Of a stretch of DNA of 44,442 bases, positions 1 to 8,097 are shown piece after piece. Position 1 is the first letter of the stretch; each line of letters starts with the position of its first letter. This DNA comes from Oscillospiraceae bacterium (GTDB lineage: Bacteria > Bacillota > Clostridia > Oscillospirales > Oscillospiraceae). The notes beneath the pieces were generated by a model that was not told the DNA's origin, did not search any database, and worked only from the letters and a program-made list of their open reading frames with translations. The position numbers and the translations under genes are program-made. The stretch lies in contig JAFQCV010000007.1 in the NCBI GenBank assembly GCA_017416325.1, positions 1 through 44,442 of the forward strand, in the 5' to 3' direction.

Positions 1-57
1 AATACCTTTTTCACATCTACAAAATCGCTTGTAAAAATTTCGACCGTAGAAACGGCG

Positions 58-82
58 AAACCCCCGATAAAATCGGGGGTTT
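58..82 (-). terminator. Terminator of the tRNA pair
   Basis: A perfect 11-bp stem (58-68 with 72-82) with a 3-nt loop ends in a T-run when read on the minus strand. It lies just downstream of the two minus-strand tRNA genes and probably ends their transcript. Confidence 0.75.
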
Positions 83-113
83 CTTGGGCAATATCTTTTT
101 CATTGCCCTTTGA

Positions 114-189
<76 letters not shown>

Positions 190-222
190 ATATATAATAA
201 ATGGCTTTCGCCAAATAATTTG

Positions 223-299
223 TGGTGGGCCTTCAGGGATTCGAACCCGGGACGATCCGGTTATGAGCCGGAGGCTCTAACCAACTGAGCTAAAGGCCC
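223..299 (-). tRNA. tRNA with CAU anticodon (Met or Ile2)
   Basis: A 77-nt cloverleaf is seen on the minus strand, with acceptor stem GGGCCTT/AAGGCCC, anticodon loop CTCATAA and encoded CCA. The CAU anticodon fits elongator tRNA-Met or the lysidine-modified tRNA-Ile2; the loop occurs in both classes, so I leave this open. It is not an initiator tRNA, because the first acceptor pair (G-C) is matched. Confidence 0.93.
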
Positions 300-336
300 A
301 TAATTATCGCGGGTGCTGCGCACCATCACAAGGCGT

Positions 337-365
337 ATTGTAGCACTTTCCATGGCTTCTGTCAA
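337..365 (-). promoter_or_regulatory. Promoter of the tRNA pair
   Basis: On the minus strand TTGACA (360-365) is followed after 17 bp by TACAAT (337-342). This is a near-consensus housekeeping promoter about 40 bp upstream of the CAU tRNA. Confidence 0.8.
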
Positions 366-410
366 GCAAATCCTTTGAAAATCCAGATGATTTTTCTCTC
401 CATAACAAAG

Positions 411-432
411 CCGCCGCCCCGGAGGGCGGCGG
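411..432 (-). terminator. Terminator of the exonuclease gene
   Basis: A GC-rich hairpin (CCGCCGCC paired with GGCGGCGG) starts a few bases past the exonuclease stop codon. On the minus strand it is followed by a T-rich stretch. Confidence 0.75.
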
Positions 433-438
433 TCAGAA

Positions 439-1431
439 TCATTCCTTTATTTGCTCCACAGTCCGGGGGCCGGATCTTCTGCGCCGGCGGCGGGAAGATT
501 TACGAGGCTCCGGGTCTGCCTTCTCTGCCCGGTTGGCATAAGCCCGGGCCGCTTCCGAGGTAGCTTCATAGGTCAGCCGGCTGACCCTGACTTTTCCGTC
601 GGGCTGCTCAGAAAGCCGGATACGGATCAAAAAGCCTCCATGCTCCGGGCATTGGGCCAGATCCATATACCGGTGTCCCGGCTGGGCAAACCAGCGTTTG
701 CCTTCCAGCTGTCCGCCGCATACCGGGCAGCGGTTTTCTTCTTCTGTCATGGCCCGGATAGCTTCCTGCTTATCCTTATAGTCATAAAACACCTTCCGGG
801 CGATACAGCCGGGAAGCTCTGCCCCATGGAAACCGTTTTCATGGTTTTTCAGCGCCTGCTCGTACTCCTCCGTACCCTTACGCAGGTCAAGCCGGGCGCA
901 GATCAGCGCCGTATGGTAGGCATCTCCCAGGGCATCGTGGGCAGGTCTTGTTGCCTCAATGCCGAATATCTCCATGGCGGTTTTCAGCGCCTTTTGGGAA
1001 TTGGAGTTGTCTGTCTGGGCGTTGAAGATCATCTGGGCATTATACCACCGGGCTGTCCAGTCCTCCGGCAGCTGATACAGCCGCAGATTCTCCCGGAGAA
1101 TACCGATATCGTCAAATCCCCAGGTCAGAAAAATAACATCCTCGCCGCACCATTCCCGGAAACGCGCCATAGCTTCGGGGAAAGGGATCCCCTCCTCCTT
1201 CAGCCGGGCTTCCTTGATACCGGTCAGTTTACTGACCCGGCGATTCAAATGCCGGTAATATTTGGGGCGGATCATCACCTGAAACTCGTCCGCCACCTGC
1301 TGATCCTCCGTCACACGCACCGCGCCGATCTGAATGATCTCTCCGCGGATGGCGACCGGCAGAACTTTTTTGGCGGACGGAGAGCCGGGCCAGGGCTGAT
1401 TCCACTCCATATCCAAAACGATATAATTCAT
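439..1431 (-). CDS. DEDDh 3'-5' exonuclease with C-terminal zinc ribbon
   Basis: This is a DnaQ/KapD/ERI-1-type 3'-5' exonuclease of 330 residues. The DEDDh residues are visible: D7 and E9 (LDMEW), D107 (GFDD), and H165 with D170 (AHDALGD). The exonuclease fold covers about residues 1-185. It is followed by a cysteine motif CPVC (235-238) and a partner C261-P-E-H, a probable metal-binding ribbon, and the protein ends in a very basic tail. I chose the ATG at 1431 because GAGG sits 9 nt upstream; a TTG three codons earlier overlaps that site. KapD-like proteins are linked to sporulation control in Bacillus, but the substrate here (RNA or DNA) cannot be told. The gene stands alone with its own promoter and terminator. 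Confidence 0.85.
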   Translation of the reverse strand: MNYIVLDMEWNQPWPGSPSAKKVLPVAIRGEIIQIGAVRVTEDQQVADEFQVMIRPKYYRHLNRRVSKLTGIKEARLKEEGIPFPEAMARFREWCGEDVIFLTWGFDDIGILRENLRLYQLPEDWTARWYNAQMIFNAQTDNSNSQKALKTAMEIFGIEATRPAHDALGDAYHTALICARLDLRKGTEEYEQALKNHENGFHGAELPGCIARKVFYDYKDKQEAIRAMTEEENRCPVCGGQLEGKRWFAQPGHRYMDLAQCPEHGGFLIRIRLSEQPDGKVRVSRLTYEATSEAARAYANRAEKADPEPRKSSRRRRRRSGPRTVEQIKE

Positions 1432-1464
1432 TTGCCGCAACCTCTGTTTCCTATCCTAAAGAGT

Positions 1465-1494
1465 ATAATATCATACAATACCCGTCTGTGTAAA
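1465..1494 (-). promoter_or_regulatory. Putative promoter of the exonuclease gene
   Basis: Minus-strand TTTACA (1489-1494), an 18-bp spacer and TATTAT (1465-1470) lie about 35 bp upstream of the start. The match is fair and the exact boxes are uncertain. Confidence 0.4.
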
Positions 1495-1513
1495 CAGTAA
1501 GTTGCGAATATCC

Positions 1514-2116
1514 TCACTTTTTCGAGATCAATTTCTTTTTGTCCAGCTGCCCTTCCTGCCAGCCTGCAGGTTTTTCGCACACCGGACAGGGATCGCAGGC
1601 GCGCTTGCCCTCATAGGTGTAGCCGCAATTTAAGCACCGCCATAGAATAGGTTTATTCTTTTCTGTCAGAGTTCCCTCCTTCAGCTGCTCCTGCAGGCTC
1701 AGGAAAGCATTGTGGTGTACCCCCTCGATCCGGGCGATCTGCAGCCACAGCCGGGCAGCATCATCCTGCCCCTCCCGGCGTGCCATTTCCGCAAAGGCGG
1801 GGTATGCTTCATCATGCTCATGCAGCTCCCCCTGGGCAGCATACCCCAGGTTTTCCAAAGTCGTACCCAACTGAAAAGGGTATCCTGCGGATACATCCAG
1901 ATTTTCGGTGCTCCCGCCCAGACGGCAGAGCATTTCCAAAAACTCCTCAGCATGGACCGCTTCGTTGGCAGCTGTCTCCTCAAAGATCCGGGCGATCCAC
2001 TCCCAGCCTTCCTTTCTTGCCACTTTGGCATAGACTGTATAACGGGTACGGGCCTGGGATTCCCCGGCAAAGGACCGGGCCAGATTCATCACGGTTTGGG
2101 TCATAGTATTTTCCAT
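1514..2116 (-). CDS. rbr: Rubrerythrin
   Basis: This is a cytoplasmic di-iron/rubredoxin protein that reduces hydrogen peroxide in anaerobes. The 200-residue protein has the ferritin-like four-helix domain with iron ligands E19, E52-x-x-H55 and E131-x-x-H134. A C-terminal rubredoxin-type Fe(Cys)4 domain has C161-x2-C164 and C177-x2-C180. Size and order match classical rubrerythrin. The ATG at 2116 has GGAGG 7 nt upstream; an in-frame upstream ATG would add 15 residues with no ribosome site. The peroxide donor chain is not encoded nearby. The gene is monocistronic. Confidence 0.95.
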   Translation of the reverse strand: MENTMTQTVMNLARSFAGESQARTRYTVYAKVARKEGWEWIARIFEETAANEAVHAEEFLEMLCRLGGSTENLDVSAGYPFQLGTTLENLGYAAQGELHEHDEAYPAFAEMARREGQDDAARLWLQIARIEGVHHNAFLSLQEQLKEGTLTEKNKPILWRCLNCGYTYEGKRACDPCPVCEKPAGWQEGQLDKKKLISKK

Positions 2117-2225
2117 AGTATAGCCTCCTTCTGTACCAAAAGGTTTTCCGGAAAGTGCCAATTCTATGCAAACAAGAACACTGCAGGTGATGCCTGCGAT
2201 CGCGCATTATAAGCCTACCAACAGG

Positions 2226-2260
2226 AAAAGGATAGAGAATTTGACATTCTCTATCCTTTT
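2226..2260 (-). terminator. Perfect 15-bp stem, probable terminator
   Basis: Bases 2226-2240 pair perfectly with 2246-2260 around a 5-nt loop. On the minus strand the stem ends in TTTT. It lies at the far end of the hairpin array that follows the aldo/keto reductase, and upstream of rubrerythrin, so it probably ends the reductase transcript. Confidence 0.65.
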
Positions 2261-2289
2261 CGATATGATATTCGCCTAATACTTTTCTC

Positions 2290-2410
2290 GTGCGAAGCAC
2301 ATATCGAGTCCGTAAGGACATATCGAGTCCGTAAGGACATATCGAGCACAAAGTGCATATCGATCGCCGCAGGCGAATATCGATGCGTACCTGCTCTACA
2401 GCAGGTACGC
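2290..2410. repeat. Array of six small hairpins separated by ATATCGA
   Basis: Five exact copies of ATATCGA (2301, 2320, 2339, 2357, 2377) separate six short palindromes. These are GTGC-GAA-GCAC (2290-2300), GTCC-GTAA-GGAC twice (2308-2319, 2327-2338), GCAC-AAA-GTGC (2346-2356), TCGCC-GCA-GGCGA (2364-2376) and an 11-bp stem (2385-2410). The stems differ in sequence yet remain self-complementary, while the separators are constant. No protein-coding signal is seen. The region fills the gap between two minus-strand genes and could form a string of RNA hairpins at the 3' end of the reductase transcript. Confidence 0.8.
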
Positions 2411-2428
2411 CAAGCGGTGTTCCTGTTC

Positions 2429-3367
2429 TTATTTCTTGAACCACACCCGGGGATTGATGACCCGGGGATCGATACCGGTAAAGGCATCGTGCAGAAGCTT
2501 CATCTGCTCCTCCGTCAAACGCACAGTCTGATCGAACAGCTGGCAGTTGCTTTCCAGCTGGGCAACATTGTCACAGCCAAGGACCGTGGTGGTCACGCCG
2601 GGTACAGACTGCACAAAAGACAGGGCCAGCACCGCAGGAGACAGTCCAAATTCCTTGCAGAAGCCGCAATACTTCTCCAAATAGGGAGCGCAGAAGCTGA
2701 TCCGGGGGTCCAGATCCTCTGGCGTATGGAATACCAGTCCCTGCAAAAACACGCTGCGAACAAAGACCATCATGCCGGACTTTTCCAGCTTTTCCATCTC
2801 ACCGTCGTTGATCTTGACCCAGTCAAAGACATTCATAGGGATCTGGGTAGCATCGAAACCGGAATCGGCGATGACGCCGTAGTCATGTTCCGAATACGCA
2901 GAAATGGCGCTGTACTGATAGGCCTTCTGAGACTTCAATTCCTCAAACACCTTACGGACATTGTCCCGGTCATCGGCGTAGTCTTCATAGTTGTGCAGCA
3001 TCAGACAGTCGATGGTATCCACACCCAAGGTTTTCAGACAGCCCTCGGTCTGACGCAAAATATCATCCCGGACGATATCAAAAGAGCCGTGCTTCAGCGG
3101 ACCGATCTTCGTCACTACCCAGGGGCAGGCCTTGCCTTCTGCCTTGCGGCTGCGCAGCCAGCGGCCAATGACCGCTTCCGAATCGCCGTAATTATTGGCG
3201 GTATCCAGATTGTCCACGCCCAGCTCCATGGCCCGGTCCAGCAGCGCAAAGGCTTTTTCCTCCGAAGGCTTTGCCCGGTCGTCCCCGATGCCGTAGTTCA
3301 TGCCCAGCTGGACAGTACCCAAAGAAAACATGGACAATTTTTGCCCTTTGGCAGTTATGTATTTCAT
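2429..3367 (-). CDS. Aldo/keto reductase
   Basis: This is an NAD(P)H-dependent aldo/keto reductase of the TIM-barrel AKR family, 312 residues. The catalytic tetrad is visible: D55 and Y60 (DTANNYG), K87 (VVTKIG) and H125 (MLHN). The cofactor-binding C-terminal half is complete. Start choice: GAGGAGG lies 6 nt upstream of the ATG at 3367. The gene is divergent from the aldolase/SDR/NagA-type operon and may serve the same carbon source, but this is only an inference from position. The substrate is unknown. Confidence 0.88.
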   Translation of the reverse strand: MKYITAKGQKLSMFSLGTVQLGMNYGIGDDRAKPSEEKAFALLDRAMELGVDNLDTANNYGDSEAVIGRWLRSRKAEGKACPWVVTKIGPLKHGSFDIVRDDILRQTEGCLKTLGVDTIDCLMLHNYEDYADDRDNVRKVFEELKSQKAYQYSAISAYSEHDYGVIADSGFDATQIPMNVFDWVKINDGEMEKLEKSGMMVFVRSVFLQGLVFHTPEDLDPRISFCAPYLEKYCGFCKEFGLSPAVLALSFVQSVPGVTTTVLGCDNVAQLESNCQLFDQTVRLTEEQMKLLHDAFTGIDPRVINPRVWFKK

Positions 3368-3400
3368 GCTTATCCTCCTCAAGTGTTTTTGGCTGGCTTC

Positions 3401-3428
3401 ATTTTATCACATTGGGAAAAATATACAA
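3401..3428 (-). promoter_or_regulatory. Putative promoter of the aldo/keto reductase gene
   Basis: Minus-strand TTGTAT (3423-3428), a 16-bp spacer and TAAAAT (3401-3406) lie about 35 bp upstream of the start. Next to it, CAACC (3426-3430) and GGTTG (3447-3451) form a short inverted repeat that could bind a regulator. Confidence 0.5.
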
Positions 3429-3466
3429 CCCCAAAACAAAAAATTTGGTTGTCAATTTCATTTTTG

Positions 3467-3492
3467 AAAAACCGGGAATATCCTGGTTTTTT
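3467..3492. other. Imperfect hairpin in the divergent promoter region
   Basis: AAAAACC...GGTTTTT arms flank a short loop with one G-T pair. It looks like a terminator stem, but no gene ends here, since both neighbours start. It may insulate the two promoters or act as an operator. Confidence 0.35.
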
Positions 3493-3515
3493 CCCATTCT
3501 ATCCCTCCGGAAGGG

Positions 3516-3544
3516 TTGACTTATGTATCCAAAAAATGTATACT
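3516..3544 (+). promoter_or_regulatory. Promoter of the catabolic operon
   Basis: TTGACT (3516-3521), a 17-bp spacer and TATACT (3539-3544) give a strong housekeeping promoter. It leaves a leader of roughly 110 nt before the aldolase gene. Confidence 0.75.
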
Positions 3545-3662
3545 GAACGTGTAGAAAAACATACATTGCCGCCCGGCATCAACTCTGCAGACGGCAAGCC
3601 CCGCCGGTCTTTACTACACCGGACAAAAAATTTTAATCCCAAACATAAAGGAGACACTAAAA

Positions 3663-4550
3663 ATGAAAGCTGGATTTGTACCTGCCCTGGGCACTCCCCT
3701 GGACGAAAACGGCAACCTGATGGTAGAAAGCTACAAGAAGCAAGTCAACGATATGATCGACCGCGGCGCGGTGGGTCTGCTGTCCATGGGCTCCATGGGT
3801 ATTCAGGCTTTTCTGAAGATGGAGGTTTGCCCTCAGGTGGCTAAGGCCGCTGTGGAAGCTGCTGCCGGTCGCGTTCCCGTATTCGTAGGCGCTATGGCCT
3901 GCTCCATTGCCCAGGCAAAGCAGCGCATGGCTGCTATGGAGGATCTGGATATCGCCGCGTTTGTGTTCACCACGCCTTATTACCACGGCTGTAAGCCCGC
4001 TCAGATCGTCAACTACATCAAAAATGTTGCTGCCGCTACCAAGCACGGCATCCTGCTGTACGATCTGCCCGGCGTTACCAACTCCAAGATCACCTATGAT
4101 GTGGTCAAAACTCTGATCAAGGAAGTTCCCAACCTCATCGGCATCAAGTCTGCCGACATGAAGCTGTTCCGCACTCTGAAGCTGGATCCCGAGGTTCCCG
4201 CTGACTTCATCACTGTCTGCTCCAATCTGGACCTGTTCGACGTAGCCTACAAGTGGGGCATGGACAACTGCCTGGACGGCATGCTGCCTGTCACCCCCGC
4301 CAACACTCAGGGTCTGTTCACCGCTATGGCCAACGGCGATTACGAAAAAGCCGCAAAGCACTTGGACAACATTGTCTCTCTGCGTGACCTGATGGCCGGC
4401 TGCGACCTGTGGCCCACTTACAGCAAGGGCATGAACCTGCTGGGCTACGAAGGCAACTTCGCTCCCGACTACATGCTGCCCTTCAACGAGGCAAATCTGG
4501 AAAAGCTGCGTAACAAGATGATCGAGATCGGCGAGCCTGTTGTCGGCTGA
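3663..4550 (+). CDS. Aldolase of the DHDPS/N-acetylneuraminate lyase family
   Basis: This is a class I TIM-barrel aldolase of the DapA/NanA family, 295 residues. The Schiff-base lysine is K162 (LIGIKSAD), the proton-relay tyrosine is Y133 (LLYDLPG), and TTPYY is at 103-107. The substrate loop reads SMGSMG (41-46) instead of the GTTGE of true DapA, so lysine biosynthesis is unlikely. Members of this type cleave or form 2-keto-3-deoxy sugar acids, sialic acids and similar pyruvate adducts. It is the first gene of a four-gene plus-strand operon with an SDR, an unknown protein and a NagA-type deacetylase, which suggests breakdown of an acylated sugar derivative. AAAGGAG sits before the ATG. Confidence 0.85.
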   Translation: MKAGFVPALGTPLDENGNLMVESYKKQVNDMIDRGAVGLLSMGSMGIQAFLKMEVCPQVAKAAVEAAAGRVPVFVGAMACSIAQAKQRMAAMEDLDIAAFVFTTPYYHGCKPAQIVNYIKNVAAATKHGILLYDLPGVTNSKITYDVVKTLIKEVPNLIGIKSADMKLFRTLKLDPEVPADFITVCSNLDLFDVAYKWGMDNCLDGMLPVTPANTQGLFTAMANGDYEKAAKHLDNIVSLRDLMAGCDLWPTYSKGMNLLGYEGNFAPDYMLPFNEANLEKLRNKMIEIGEPVVG

Positions 4551-4571
4551 TCCCCATAGGAGTGATTTTTC

Positions 4572-5372
4572 GTGAAAAACACAAAAGACTTGTTTGACCT
4601 GACCGGCCGTGTGGCGATCGTCACCGGCGGCCGGGGTCTGTACGGCGCGTCCATCACCGCCGGTCTGTGCGAAATGGGCGCCACCGTGGTCATTGCCTCC
4701 CGTAATGCCGCAAAGTGCGAGGAGCTGGCGGCTGAACTCCGGGAGCAGGGTTATCAGGCCTGTGGTATGGCGCTGGATCTGAATGATGACGCATCCATCA
4801 AGGCTTTGGCAAAAAATGTTTATGAGCGCTTCGGCAAGATCGATATTTTGGTCAACAACGCCGTGGATCGCCGTAATTTCACCTCTTTGGCCGATGCCAC
4901 CCGGGAAAAGCTTCAGGCTTCCGCCAGCACCAACCTGGACGGCCAGATCCTGCTGAGCCAGGCTGTTCTGGAGTACATGATCCCCGCAGAAAGCGGCTCT
5001 ATCATCAACATCAGCTCCATACGCGGTCTGGACTGTCCCCACTTCCCCCTGTATCCCGAAAGCTGGGGCGATCAGCCTGTAACCTACACCACGGAAAAAT
5101 GGGCAATGGTAGGTCTGACCAAGTATATGGCAGGCCGCTACGGCAAGCACGGCATCCGGGTCAACTGTATTGCCCCCGGCGGTTACAGCCCCAATCTTGC
5201 CAACAACCCCGACAAGCAGGCTTTTGTAAAAAACTATATTGATAACTGCCCCCTGCACCGTTGGGCCAACGAAGACGATATCAAAGGACCCGTTGCGTTC
5301 CTGGCCAGCGATGCCGCAGGCTATATCACCGGCGCCACTCTGGTCATGGATGGCGGCTGGACCATTTGGTAA
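4572..5372 (+). CDS. SDR-family oxidoreductase
   Basis: This is a classical short-chain dehydrogenase/reductase of 266 residues. The cofactor loop TGGRGLYG lies at 18-25, NNA at 95-97, the catalytic Ser at 148/149 (NISSI), and Y172-x3-K176. The serine-tyrosine distance is about ten residues longer than usual because of an insert around 156-169, a feature shared by some sugar-acid dehydrogenases. The downstream pattern GGW near the C-terminus is typical. It follows the aldolase by 21 bp and precedes the next gene by 12 bp, so it is co-transcribed. It probably interconverts a hydroxy and keto group of the pathway substrate. Confidence 0.88.
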   Translation: MKNTKDLFDLTGRVAIVTGGRGLYGASITAGLCEMGATVVIASRNAAKCEELAAELREQGYQACGMALDLNDDASIKALAKNVYERFGKIDILVNNAVDRRNFTSLADATREKLQASASTNLDGQILLSQAVLEYMIPAESGSIINISSIRGLDCPHFPLYPESWGDQPVTYTTEKWAMVGLTKYMAGRYGKHGIRVNCIAPGGYSPNLANNPDKQAFVKNYIDNCPLHRWANEDDIKGPVAFLASDAAGYITGATLVMDGGWTIW

Positions 5373-5384
5373 GGAGAAACTTTC

Positions 5385-6317
5385 ATGATTTCCTGCAAAG
5401 ATTTTATTCCTGTTTACAGTGAGGTTTTTTGCTACTTGGAGTCCCATTTTGGCCGCCAGGAAGTAGATAACTACTGGGATGCCATTTTCAAAGTCAATGC
5501 CGCGAAAAAAAGCCCCCTGCTTGTCTGCCTGGAAAAGGAAGGCCTCAAGGGTTGCTTTACCTATTGGAACGGCACTTTGAACGAAGAAGCTGCCGATTTT
5601 ACCATGTACTTAAACGAAAAACGCGGCTTCTATAAGCTGGATATGCACCGCTGCCCCTCCAAGGGCCGCCTTGTGGATCTGCAGGAACAGGTGGGTTTGA
5701 AGCCCTACCCCGACTACTGCCTGCATTGCGACGGCTACCGTAACGCCTGTAAAGAAGTAGGCCTGGACTACATTTACAACTTCCAGGGTATGGACAAGGC
5801 CAGCTGCTCCATCTTCATTTACGACCCCAAGGTCTTCGACGGCCGGATCATCATGGACGAGGACACCCAGGTCATGCATCGGGATGCTACCGACAACGAG
5901 TACTACCATCCCAGCTTCCACCGGAGTCTGAACAACGGCTTGCATTATGTGGGCCAGACCCACGGAAAAGCCGGTATTCTGGAGATCATGTCCAACTACG
6001 TCAATCGGGTAGTCAAGCCCCTGATGGGCGAAGTGACCCTCGCTTCCATTGAAAAGATGATCCTGGAGGATTACGCCAAGGAAAAATCCTCTGACGCCGT
6101 AACCACCAACCTGACGGAAAACGGTTTGACAGTGTCTGTTCGCTATTGCCCGGCTGTGAAATTCATGGTGGAAACCGATGTGCCGGTTTCTCCGTGGTAT
6201 CAGTATGCTACCACCGGTGTTATGGCAGAACTGGCAAAGCTGGCCGGCTGCACCTTCGTTATGGATTCCTATGACGATCAGACCGGCGCGGCAGAGTATC
6301 ATTTTACAAAAAACTAA
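5385..6317 (+). CDS. Uncharacterised two-lobed cysteine-containing protein
   Basis: I do not recognise this 310-residue protein with certainty. It has no signal peptide or membrane segment. Cysteines cluster at 90 (HRCPSKG), 112/115/122 (YCLHC...AC) and 141 (ASCSIF) in the first half. A second, shorter set, 255 (RYCPAV) and 289 (AGCTF), sits in the second half. The two halves follow a similar plan (Cys-Pro, spacer, G-x-x-Cys, beta strand), which suggests an internal duplication. The layout recalls the L-2-amino-thiazoline-4-carboxylate hydrolase-like fold, but only remotely. It sits 12 bp after the SDR gene and is surely part of the operon, so a hydrolase or isomerase step is possible. Confidence 0.7.
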   Translation: MISCKDFIPVYSEVFCYLESHFGRQEVDNYWDAIFKVNAAKKSPLLVCLEKEGLKGCFTYWNGTLNEEAADFTMYLNEKRGFYKLDMHRCPSKGRLVDLQEQVGLKPYPDYCLHCDGYRNACKEVGLDYIYNFQGMDKASCSIFIYDPKVFDGRIIMDEDTQVMHRDATDNEYYHPSFHRSLNNGLHYVGQTHGKAGILEIMSNYVNRVVKPLMGEVTLASIEKMILEDYAKEKSSDAVTTNLTENGLTVSVRYCPAVKFMVETDVPVSPWYQYATTGVMAELAKLAGCTFVMDSYDDQTGAAEYHFTKN

Positions 6318-6329
6318 CCTGATTCACCG

Positions 6330-6368
6330 GCTGCCGCAGCATTTTGTTTGACACTAAGCTGCGGCAGC
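6330..6368 (+). other. 11-bp inverted repeat between operon genes
   Basis: GCTGCCGCAGC (6330-6340) is matched by GCTGCGGCAGC (6358-6368) across a 17-nt loop. There is no T-run, so it is not a clear terminator. It may be an RNA-processing or attenuation structure before the deacetylase gene. Confidence 0.5.
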
Positions 6369-6410
6369 TTGGTGTTCCTAAGACAACCATCCGGAAATAC
6401 GAGGTGTAGT

Positions 6411-7571
6411 ATGATCTGTATTGAAAACGCAAAAGTGGTGCTGGAAAACGGCATTTTATGGGACGGCATCATTTTAGTGGAGGAAGACCGCATTGTTTCC
6501 GTTGGAAAACGGAGCGAGGTGGAGATCCCCGAAAACGCGCAGCATATTGACGCGGGCGGTGCCTATGTAGGCCCCGGCTTTGTGGATATCCATACCCACG
6601 GCGGCGGCGGTCACGCATTTGGGCAGGAGCCCGCGGAAGCCGCAGAGTATTTCCTGCGCCGGGGCACCACCAGTATTCTTCCCACGCTATACCATTCTTT
6701 GGACAAGCAGGGCTTCCTGGATGCCATTGATCGGGTCAAGGCCACCATGGCTTCTGCCGGCGCGCGCAATACCATCCGCGGTTTCTATATGGAAGGTCCT
6801 TACATGAACCCTGATTTCGGTGCCAGCAGCAAGTACAACAAATGGCTGGGCCAGATCCGTCCGGAGGACTACAAGGATGTGGTAGACCGGGCTGGCGATC
6901 TGGTCAAGGTTTGGGTCGTGGCTCCTGAGCGTGAGGGCATCGAAGCCTTTGTCCGGTACGCCAAGTCTGTCAACCCCAACGTGGTCTTTTCCGTAGGTCA
7001 CAGCCGGGCAACTCCGGAGCAGATCCGCAAGCTGAAAAAATACGGGCTCAATCATCTGACCCACTGCATGGATGCCACCGGCCGCACCAGCGCCTGGTTA
7101 GGCACCCGGGGCGCAGGGCCGGACGAAGCCTGCTTCCTGGACCCTAACATGTACGCAGAGCTGATCTGTGATTCCGGCGCCGTCCATGTCAACGCAGAGC
7201 TGCAGCGCCTGATCCTGCGGAACAAAGGCATTGACAAGGTTGTCCTCATTTCCGACTGTTCCGGTCGGAAGGAGGGCGAGAATCCTGCCCCGGAGGGTCT
7301 GCGCCACATGACCGACCTAAGCTTCGATGACCAGGGAAATTTGGGTGGCAGCCGTCTGTCTATGGATATGGCTTGCCGCAACATTATGACCCACACCAAC
7401 TGCGGCATAGCCCAGGCATTTTTGATGGCTTCCCGCAACCCCGCCCGTGCCATTGGTATGGACGATGAGATCGGCACTATCGAGGCCGGCAAGAAGGCAG
7501 ACTTGGTCTTTGTGGACGATATGTTCCATGTGCAGAAAGTCATGCTGGCAGGCCAGCTGCAGCAGTTTTAA
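6411..7571 (+). CDS. nagA: N-acetylglucosamine-6-phosphate deacetylase-like amidohydrolase
   Basis: This is an amidohydrolase of the NagA family, 386 residues, which deacetylates N-acetylated amino-sugar phosphates in the cytoplasm. The metal-site motif is H61-x-H63 followed by GGGGH. Further conserved points are E128 (YMEGP), H197 (VGHS), H218 (THCMDA) and the catalytic Asp D282 (LISDCSG). In textbook NagA the last motif reads TDAM, and SDCSG is a variant, so the substrate may not be GlcNAc-6-P itself. The ATG at 6411 has GAGGTG upstream; a longer in-frame start at 6348 has none. No nagB, kinase or transporter lies in the operon, which argues for a side pathway. Confidence 0.82.
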   Translation: MICIENAKVVLENGILWDGIILVEEDRIVSVGKRSEVEIPENAQHIDAGGAYVGPGFVDIHTHGGGGHAFGQEPAEAAEYFLRRGTTSILPTLYHSLDKQGFLDAIDRVKATMASAGARNTIRGFYMEGPYMNPDFGASSKYNKWLGQIRPEDYKDVVDRAGDLVKVWVVAPEREGIEAFVRYAKSVNPNVVFSVGHSRATPEQIRKLKKYGLNHLTHCMDATGRTSAWLGTRGAGPDEACFLDPNMYAELICDSGAVHVNAELQRLILRNKGIDKVVLISDCSGRKEGENPAPEGLRHMTDLSFDDQGNLGGSRLSMDMACRNIMTHTNCGIAQAFLMASRNPARAIGMDDEIGTIEAGKKADLVFVDDMFHVQKVMLAGQLQQF

Positions 7572-7597
7572 AGGTCTTTGTTATAATTTATGAAGCA

Positions 7598-7630
7598 AAA
7601 TTGCCTACCGTTTCATACGGTAGGCAATTT
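7598..7630. terminator. Bidirectional terminator
   Basis: A perfect 14-bp stem (7598-7611 with 7617-7630), with A-run and T-run on both sides, lies between the convergent nagA-like and C_GCAxxG_C_C genes. Confidence 0.9.
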
Positions 7631-7631
7631 C

Positions 7632-8081
7632 TTATTTTACTGGGTTTTTCGCAATATAGTCATCCAGGATCTTGGCAGCCAGCGCCACCATCCGGGCGCA
7701 GGGCCGGGTCTTATAAAACTCCTGGGTCCTGGGGGTCGGATTGGGGTCTGACGGGGGGTTCTTCAGAAGCTCCCGGCACACGATGCTGCCCAATTCCTCC
7801 CGAAATTTTCCTGCCAGCTCCTGCACCAACTGATAATGGACCTTTTTGACAGTATCGTCACCGGGCGTATCGTAGCCGTACAGATAGCCTGCAACCATCA
7901 GCATACCGCTGACCGCGCCGCACACCTCCCGCATCCGGCCCATGCCGCCGCCAAAGGAAGAGGAAAGGCGGGCCGCCACATCCGGTTCCAGGCCTGTCAC
8001 ATCGCAAAATGCCACCATCAGCGCCTGGGCGCAGTTATAGTCCTTACAAAACAGCTCCGCTGCATATAGGCTGTGATCCAT
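7632..8081 (-). CDS. C_GCAxxG_C_C family protein
   Basis: This small (149 aa) redox-type protein matches the C_GCAxxG_C_C family in pattern: NCAQA near the N-terminus, then CGAVSG, then isolated cysteines in SIVCREL and RPCARM. Family members are thought to bind a metal or carry redox-active cysteines, but their role is not established. CAGGAGG lies before the ATG. It is transcribed just after the DUF6062 gene (16-bp gap), so the two cysteine-rich proteins may work together. Confidence 0.85.
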   Translation of the reverse strand: MDHSLYAAELFCKDYNCAQALMVAFCDVTGLEPDVAARLSSSFGGGMGRMREVCGAVSGMLMVAGYLYGYDTPGDDTVKKVHYQLVQELAGKFREELGSIVCRELLKNPPSDPNPTPRTQEFYKTRPCARMVALAAKILDDYIAKNPVK

Positions 8082-8097
8082 AGGTAATCCCTCCTGT

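Noticed and set aside
451..1500. 349-codon plus-strand frame opposite the exonuclease gene
   Set aside because: It is antisense to a gene with intact catalytic motifs and its own terminator, and shows no domain or ribosome site of its own.
2290..2410. CRISPR array
   Set aside because: The constant unit is only 7 bp and the variable parts are palindromes of 11-13 bp, not unique spacers. No cas genes are near.
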